NCBI GenBank assembly: GCA_902789555.1
Contig: CADAOF010000005.1
Coordinates: 62,001-126,000, forward strand
Length of the DNA: 64,000 nucleotides
Direction of reading: 5' to 3'
Origin: an uncultured Lachnospiraceae bacterium
GTDB lineage: Bacteria > Bacillota > Clostridia > Lachnospirales > Lachnospiraceae
Part shown: positions 59,925-64,000 of the stretch, piece after piece
Layout: every line of letters begins with the position of its first letter
Numbering within the stretch: the stretch's first letter is position 1
Made by a program: the position numbers and the translations under genes
The notes under the pieces: generated by a model
What the model saw: only the letters and a program-made list of their open reading frames with translations
Told to the model about the DNA's origin: nothing
The model's database searches: none

Positions 59925-60761
59925 TTAAGATTTCATGCCGGTCAGCGTAATGGAACGCACCAGCTGTTTTTCAAAGAAGATAAACACGATCAGGACCGGA
60001 AGGATGGTCATGACCGCAGCGGCCATCATCACCTGATATTCCGAAGAGGATTCCTGCGTCAGATATTTCAGCCCGATCGGCAGGGTCCGGTATTCGGTCT
60101 TGGAAGTGATGATCAGCGGCCAGGTGTAGCTCTTCCAGTTGCCCAGGAAGGAGAACAGCGTTGCCGTGGCGATAGCACCCTTGGTGTTCGGGACCACGAC
60201 CCGCATCATGACGCCGGTCGGGCCGCAGCCGTCAAGCTTTGCGGCGTCGATCATGTCCTGCGGAATGGAGGCGAAATAGCTCATCAGCAGGAAGGTCGTG
60301 AATGCGGTGGTGATCTGCGGCAGGATGATGCCGGCGTAGGTATCGATCAGCCCCAGGGACGCGCAGAGCAGGTACATGGGAATCATCGTGACGACCATCG
60401 GCACGAACATTGAGGAACGCATGAGCGCAGCCACGAAGTTCTGGCCGGGCCATTTCAGGTGGACCAGCGAGTAGGCCGCCAGAACACTGATGATGATCTG
60501 CAGCCCGGTCTCCGCCACGGTGGTCACGATGCTGTTCCAGTAGTAGCGCAGGAACGGGATCATCCGGAAGACCTGTCCGTAGTTCTTCCAGTTCCAGACA
60601 GACGGGATCCAGCGCGGCGGGTACTGATAGACGTCGGCGGCGGTCTTGAAGGAGGACAGGATCATCCACACGAAGGGGAAGATCATGGCAAGCGACAGGA
60701 TAAGCAGCAGGACGAAGGTCGCCGTGTGCCGGTTGTATCTGTATTTCTTAGTCTTACTCAT
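59925..60761 (-). CDS. carbohydrate ABC permease, MalG/UgpE type
   Basis: 278 residues, six membrane segments. The EAA loop is present as DMIDAAKLDGCGPTGVMMRVVVPNTKGAIATATLFSFLGNWKSYTWPL, with the ATPase-contact motif. Subunit of the ABC importer. It begins 10 bp after its partner permease. No ATPase gene is in the operon; a shared MsmX-type ATPase encoded elsewhere is expected, as in other Bacillota (inference). Confidence 0.93.
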   Translation of the reverse strand: MSKTKKYRYNRHTATFVLLLILSLAMIFPFVWMILSSFKTAADVYQYPPRWIPSVWNWKNYGQVFRMIPFLRYYWNSIVTTVAETGLQIIISVLAAYSLVHLKWPGQNFVAALMRSSMFVPMVVTMIPMYLLCASLGLIDTYAGIILPQITTAFTTFLLMSYFASIPQDMIDAAKLDGCGPTGVMMRVVVPNTKGAIATATLFSFLGNWKSYTWPLIITSKTEYRTLPIGLKYLTQESSSEYQVMMAAAVMTILPVLIVFIFFEKQLVRSITLTGMKS

Positions 60762-60771
60762 GGCGCACCTC

Positions 60772-61722
60772 CTAGTCGATATCCACGGTCTTGTGGGCGC
60801 CGACCATGCTCTGGAACTGCGTGAGCACGAAGATCAGGGCGAACAGCATGAGCGCGCAGGCGCAAGCCCGGCCCATGCGGCCGTTCGTGAAGGCCAGCTC
60901 GTAGATGTAGGACACGATCAGCTTCGTGGAGCCGAGAGGGCCGCCGTCCGGGGTCATCACGTTGAATTCCGCGAAGACCTTGAAGCTGTTGATGATGCCC
61001 ATCATGATGACGAAGGAAGTGATCGGCCGCAGCAGCGGGAATTTCACCCGCCAGAACAGCTGCCACTCGCTGGCGCCGTCGAGCTTCGCCGCTTCCGTAT
61101 AGGAATCCGGAATGTTCTGGAGTCCCGACAGGAAGAGGATGATGTTGTAGCCGACGCCCTTCCAGAGAGAGAACAGCAGGATCGACCACAGCGCCGTGCT
61201 TTCATGGTACAGCCACTGGCTTTCCGGCAGGCCGAGCCATCCCAGGATCTGGTTGAAGGGACCGACGGTCGGATCGTAGAACCAGATCCAGATGAGGGAC
61301 GAGGCGACCATCGGGACCACGACCGGTGCGAAGAAGGACGAACGGAAGAACTTTTTCCCCTTGATGTTCTTGTCGAGAAGCACCGCGAGGAAGAGCGCGA
61401 TCGACGTATCGAGCGTCAGTTTCATCACGGAATACTTCACCGTGTTCAGCAGGCTCTTCCAGAAGTCCTCCGCCCCCAGCAGATACTTGAAGTTCTCGAG
61501 CTGGATGTACTTCATGGTCCTGGTCTTTAAGTTGAAGTTCGTAAAGCTCAGGTCCACGACGTCGATGACCGGCAGGATGAAGGTGAACACCATGAAAGCA
61601 AGGGTCGGCACGATGAACAGAATGCCGACGGCGACCTCATTGGTATGGTATTCCCTGCCGAACAGTTTGATCTTGTGCTTTCTTGCTGGCGCAGATCTCT
61701 GCGCCGATGCCTCACTGCTCAT
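60772..61722 (-). CDS. carbohydrate ABC permease, MalF/UgpA type
   Basis: 316 residues with six membrane segments after a basic N-terminus. The EAA loop is SYTEAAKLDGASEWQLFWRVKFPLLRPITSFVIMMGIINSFKVFAEF. Partner of the MalG-type subunit. The start overlaps the upstream kinase-like gene by 4 bp. Confidence 0.93.
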   Translation of the reverse strand: MSSEASAQRSAPARKHKIKLFGREYHTNEVAVGILFIVPTLAFMVFTFILPVIDVVDLSFTNFNLKTRTMKYIQLENFKYLLGAEDFWKSLLNTVKYSVMKLTLDTSIALFLAVLLDKNIKGKKFFRSSFFAPVVVPMVASSLIWIWFYDPTVGPFNQILGWLGLPESQWLYHESTALWSILLFSLWKGVGYNIILFLSGLQNIPDSYTEAAKLDGASEWQLFWRVKFPLLRPITSFVIMMGIINSFKVFAEFNVMTPDGGPLGSTKLIVSYIYELAFTNGRMGRACACALMLFALIFVLTQFQSMVGAHKTVDID

Positions 61723-62681
61723 AACTGTCTCCTCTTCATGACCCGGATGACATCCGGTTCGTATTGCAGGGTGACGCTGCCTCCCGGCAGCAGATAGGGA
61801 TTGCCGTCCGTGACGGCACAGATCTCTTGTCGCAAACCTTCCAGCGTCAGTTTTGCGCCTTCCGCAAGAAGGAGCTGTCCGCCGGTCCGCCAGGAGGCAA
61901 AGCCGGCGTCATCCTCTTCCATGCTGACCACGGGGTGAGGACTGACGTACGCGGCGGCCTTATAAGGCGAATCCGGCGTGTAGCACAGGAGCCCGGTATA
62001 GGCTCTGCCGTAAAAGCGGTCCGGAGCGACCGGGGATACGACCAGCTGGGCTGTCGGATACGGCGGTGCTTCCAGCGGCTTCCCGTCGAGGCTCATGCGG
62101 GCTTCTCCCGCGAAGATGTTCTTTACGGGAGGCACCGGAATAAGTTCGCCGCGGTCGGCGAGCGCGCAGGCTTCATACGTCTTCGTTTCGCCTTCGGGCG
62201 AGGTGCCGAGGAAGGTATTGCCGATCACGGCGTCATTGAAGGCATAGGCGATGTGCCGCCCTTCCGCATCCAGCGCCCTGACGGCGCCGAGCTTTACCGC
62301 TTTCAGGCTTTCCGGATCCGGCAGTTCCGCCGCCGTGAAGCTCACGATGGGGCCGACGTTCGCCGTTCCGGCGCCGATCCCGAGGATCGGGACCGTACTT
62401 CCTTCGCGAATCAGGCATTCGGCCGCATAGGCCGCCGCGCCGTCGCCGCCCACCGTAACGAGCAGCTTCGGCTTCGCCCTGAGGAGCGCCCTGACCGCCG
62501 CATTCAGGCGGGGAACGTAGCCTTCGGCTGCCTCCGGCATGATGCTGCGGGGGAGCTTTTCTCCGCCGAAGCCGGAAACGCCGAACAGCTCGTGACTGCT
62601 CCACTCCTTCGCGATCTTCGTAACGGCTGCGGCCGCTCTGCCGCCGCCTGCGTTCATGTTGGAAAAAACGGCGATCTTCAT
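61719..62681 (-). CDS. NAD-kinase-like (ATP-NAD kinase/AcoX family) protein
   Basis: 320 residues. FSNMNAGGGRAAA at the N-terminus and LVTVGGDGAAAYAAECL give the GGDG signature of the NAD/diacylglycerol kinase fold. LGIGAGTANVGPIVS and AFNDAVIGNTFLG (the NE/D-type motif) follow. The family phosphorylates NAD or small metabolites; in a sugar operon a metabolite kinase role is plausible. It overlaps both neighbours by 4 bp. Substrate unknown. Confidence 0.82.
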   Translation of the reverse strand: MKIAVFSNMNAGGGRAAAAVTKIAKEWSSHELFGVSGFGGEKLPRSIMPEAAEGYVPRLNAAVRALLRAKPKLLVTVGGDGAAAYAAECLIREGSTVPILGIGAGTANVGPIVSFTAAELPDPESLKAVKLGAVRALDAEGRHIAYAFNDAVIGNTFLGTSPEGETKTYEACALADRGELIPVPPVKNIFAGEARMSLDGKPLEAPPYPTAQLVVSPVAPDRFYGRAYTGLLCYTPDSPYKAAAYVSPHPVVSMEEDDAGFASWRTGGQLLLAEGAKLTLEGLRQEICAVTDGNPYLLPGGSVTLQYEPDVIRVMKRRQL

Positions 62682-63649
62682 GGTTCGATCATGATCTTGA
62701 AGGCCTCGCCCTTCGCCAGCGTTTCCATGGCCTCCTGTCCCTTCTCGAGCGGGAAGCGGTGGGTGATCAGCGCCTGATAGCGGGCCGGATTCTTTTTGAT
62801 CATCTCAAAGGCGCGGCGGAAAGCCGGGATGGCGAAGCCGCTGCAGCCCATGATCTGCACGAAACGGTAATGCAGGTCCTTGGCCGGGATCTTCAGTTCG
62901 GTATCGGAAGGAAGGCCCGCGAAGACGTGGACCTTGCCGCCGCTTTTCACCTTGCGGACGGCTTCCTCGATGAGCGCCGGCACGTTGACTGCGACGACGA
63001 TCTTGTCATATTTATCCTGCGCATACCAGTGATCGGTGGTCTCGCAGGGGATGCCCCACTCTCTCAGTTTCTCCTGCCGCTTCGGATTGATCTCGCCGAC
63101 ACGCACGTCCACGCCCTGCTCCAGCAGCGTCATGGCCGCGAGCGTGCCCATGGGGCCGCCGCCCACGATCAGGACCTTGTCGGAAGGACGGATCTCCAGC
63201 TGATCCAGTGCCGTCAGCACGCAGGCAAGCGGTTCGGTCAGCGCATAGACGTAATCGGGTCCTTCGAGTTTGATGACGCCGCGTTCCACGAAGGAAAGCG
63301 GAACTTCGATCATCTCGCAGAAGGCGCCGGTCTCCACGTAATCCTTGTTCTCGCAGAGCTGCGGGACGCCGGAACGGCACATTTCGCACTCGCCGCACTC
63401 CCCGTAGGGCGCGACGACTACGTAGTCGCCGGGCTTATACCCGCTTTCCTCGGGGGCGCGCTCGACCCGGCCGTAAAACTCGTGGCCGAGGATCGTCGGG
63501 GGTTTGAAGTAGGGATGGCCCTGCTTCCAGGTCTTCAGATCGGTGCCGCAGACAGTGCAGCCGAGGACCTTCACGAGGAAGGCTCCGTCAGGTGCGTTGA
63601 TCTCCCGGACCTCCATCTGCTGGTCGCCGATGTACATGAGTGCCTTCAT
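62678..63649 (-). CDS. zinc-dependent alcohol/polyol dehydrogenase (sorbitol dehydrogenase-like)
   Basis: 323-residue medium-chain dehydrogenase. Catalytic zinc ligands are in LGCTVCGTDL and LGHEFYG. The structural zinc loop is YGECGECEMCRSGVPQLCENK. NAD site IVGGGPMGTLAAMTLLEQG. Family oxidises sugar alcohols to ketoses. As the second gene of the visible operon it probably catalyses the first oxidation of the imported polyol or sugar. Confidence 0.92.
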   Translation of the reverse strand: MKALMYIGDQQMEVREINAPDGAFLVKVLGCTVCGTDLKTWKQGHPYFKPPTILGHEFYGRVERAPEESGYKPGDYVVVAPYGECGECEMCRSGVPQLCENKDYVETGAFCEMIEVPLSFVERGVIKLEGPDYVYALTEPLACVLTALDQLEIRPSDKVLIVGGGPMGTLAAMTLLEQGVDVRVGEINPKRQEKLREWGIPCETTDHWYAQDKYDKIVVAVNVPALIEEAVRKVKSGGKVHVFAGLPSDTELKIPAKDLHYRFVQIMGCSGFAIPAFRRAFEMIKKNPARYQALITHRFPLEKGQEAMETLAKGEAFKIMIEP

Positions 63650-63714
63650 GAAATGTTTGCTCCTTTTCCCGGAAATATCGTTTCTAATGGCTGCCCAGGC
63701 CTTCCGGCCGGTTT

Positions 63715-64000
63715 TCAGCCTCTCAGGATCTTATTCAGACGGGCGATGCGTTCCAGGCGGTCTTCGCTCTGGAAGAGGTTCCGGCCGAAGCACAGGCCCT
63801 TCACGCCGGCCTTCACCGCCGCTTCCGCGGTATCGTAAATGTCGCTCCCCTTCGGGCCGCCGGCAAGGATGATCGGGACCGGGCAGTTCTCGACGACGGT
63901 CTCGAACTTATCGGTGTAGAACGCCTTGACGACGTCCGCGCCGAGCTCGGCCGCCACACGCGCGCCGTTCGCCTGGATGTCGAAGGTCTGCGTCTTTTCG
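63715..64000 (-). CDS. class I (DeoC/FbaB/LsrF-like) aldolase, 5' part cut by window edge
   Basis: The last 94 residues are seen; the gene runs off the window end. They read from EKTQTFDIQANGARVAAELG to RIARLNKILRG. Conserved segments are AELGADVVKAFYTD with the expected strand and Schiff-base Lys region, PVPIILAGGPKG (phosphate-binding Gly loop) and AGVKGLCFGRNLFQ. This fits archaeal-type fructose-bisphosphate aldolase FbaB or LsrF. As the first visible gene of the operon it would cleave or condense a phosphorylated sugar. The precise reaction cannot be told. Confidence 0.85.
   Translation of the reverse strand, partial: EKTQTFDIQANGARVAAELGADVVKAFYTDKFETVVENCPVPIILAGGPKGSDIYDTAEAAVKAGVKGLCFGRNLFQSEDRLERIARLNKILRG

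Noticed and set aside
1-64000. CRISPR arrays, tRNA or rRNA genes, insertion sequences, integrases
   Set aside because: None recognised on reading either strand; no tandem direct-repeat spacing, no transposase motif. A tRNA scan could not be run.

Overview
The window is a gene-dense, G+C-rich stretch of bacterial chromosome. It most likely comes from an anaerobic member of the Clostridia (Bacillota), probably a gut or rumen Lachnospiraceae/Oscillospiraceae relative; this placement is inference. The support is a T-box leader, a glycine riboswitch, strong AGGAGG-type ribosome binding sites, TTGACA/TATAAT promoters, a membrane pyrophosphatase, phosphate butyryltransferase-like and glycogen phosphorylase genes, and no respiratory or oxygenase genes. 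No tRNA, rRNA, CRISPR array or insertion sequence was recognised.

Layout. 1-2.9 kb: dTDP-sugar genes rfbB (cut by the window edge) and rfbA behind a zinc-ribbon/TPR membrane protein and a 46-residue gene. 3.0-5.5 kb: a stand-alone reverse transcriptase preceded by a 129-nt region that folds into hairpins and is bounded by a 12-bp inverted repeat, with a conserved small gene downstream. 5.6-7.9 kb: two CNNM/CBS transporter-like proteins. 8.0-10.3 kb: a structured dispersed repeat, then a radical SAM/SPASM enzyme translationally coupled to a zinc-ribbon protein with seven (V/L)Y(M/A)(G/A)P repeats. 10.3-14.8 kb: phosphotransacylase/butyryltransferase, hppA, a LysR regulator and a 53-residue peptide ending in GCGCD. 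14.8-25.8 kb: one long operon under a T-box, ileS-glgP-valS-murI-apeB; the readable specifier is GUC (valine), not isoleucine. 25.8-27.6 kb: glycine riboswitch and AGCS symporter. 27.7-34.2 kb: a small membrane protein, ddl, and an ABC-2 exporter operon. 34.2-39.4 kb: a second copy of the structured repeat, then TSUP, ClC and AEC transporters and a lone dihydrolipoyl dehydrogenase.

39.4-49.6 kb is lower in G+C and looks like an acquired catabolic island. It holds a MatC-type carrier, two MhpD/XylI/XylJ-type hydratase/decarboxylase homologues, an HpaI aldolase, a binuclear amidohydrolase, two tautomerase-family proteins (one a tandem fusion lacking Pro-1), a semialdehyde dehydrogenase, a nitroreductase, a flavin-reductase-domain protein and an IclR regulator. 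Three matching operator-like sites sit on its three promoters. The set matches the lower half of a meta-cleavage pathway but has no ring-cleaving dioxygenase; a hydrolytic entry through the amidohydrolase is the simplest reading.

49.6-53 kb: a 2-hydroxyacid dehydrogenase/RidA pair and a lipoprotein with a Thr/Glu/Pro linker. 53-64 kb: a SorC regulator and a long sugar or polyol operon (aldolase, Zn-dehydrogenase, NAD-kinase-like protein, ABC importer, TIM-barrel isomerase, ADP-ribosylglycohydrolase, MFS carrier, Fe-alcohol dehydrogenase).

The best candidates for undescribed biology are the reverse transcriptase with its structured RNA, the YxGP-repeat protein with its radical SAM enzyme, and the dioxygenase-free meta-pathway island.
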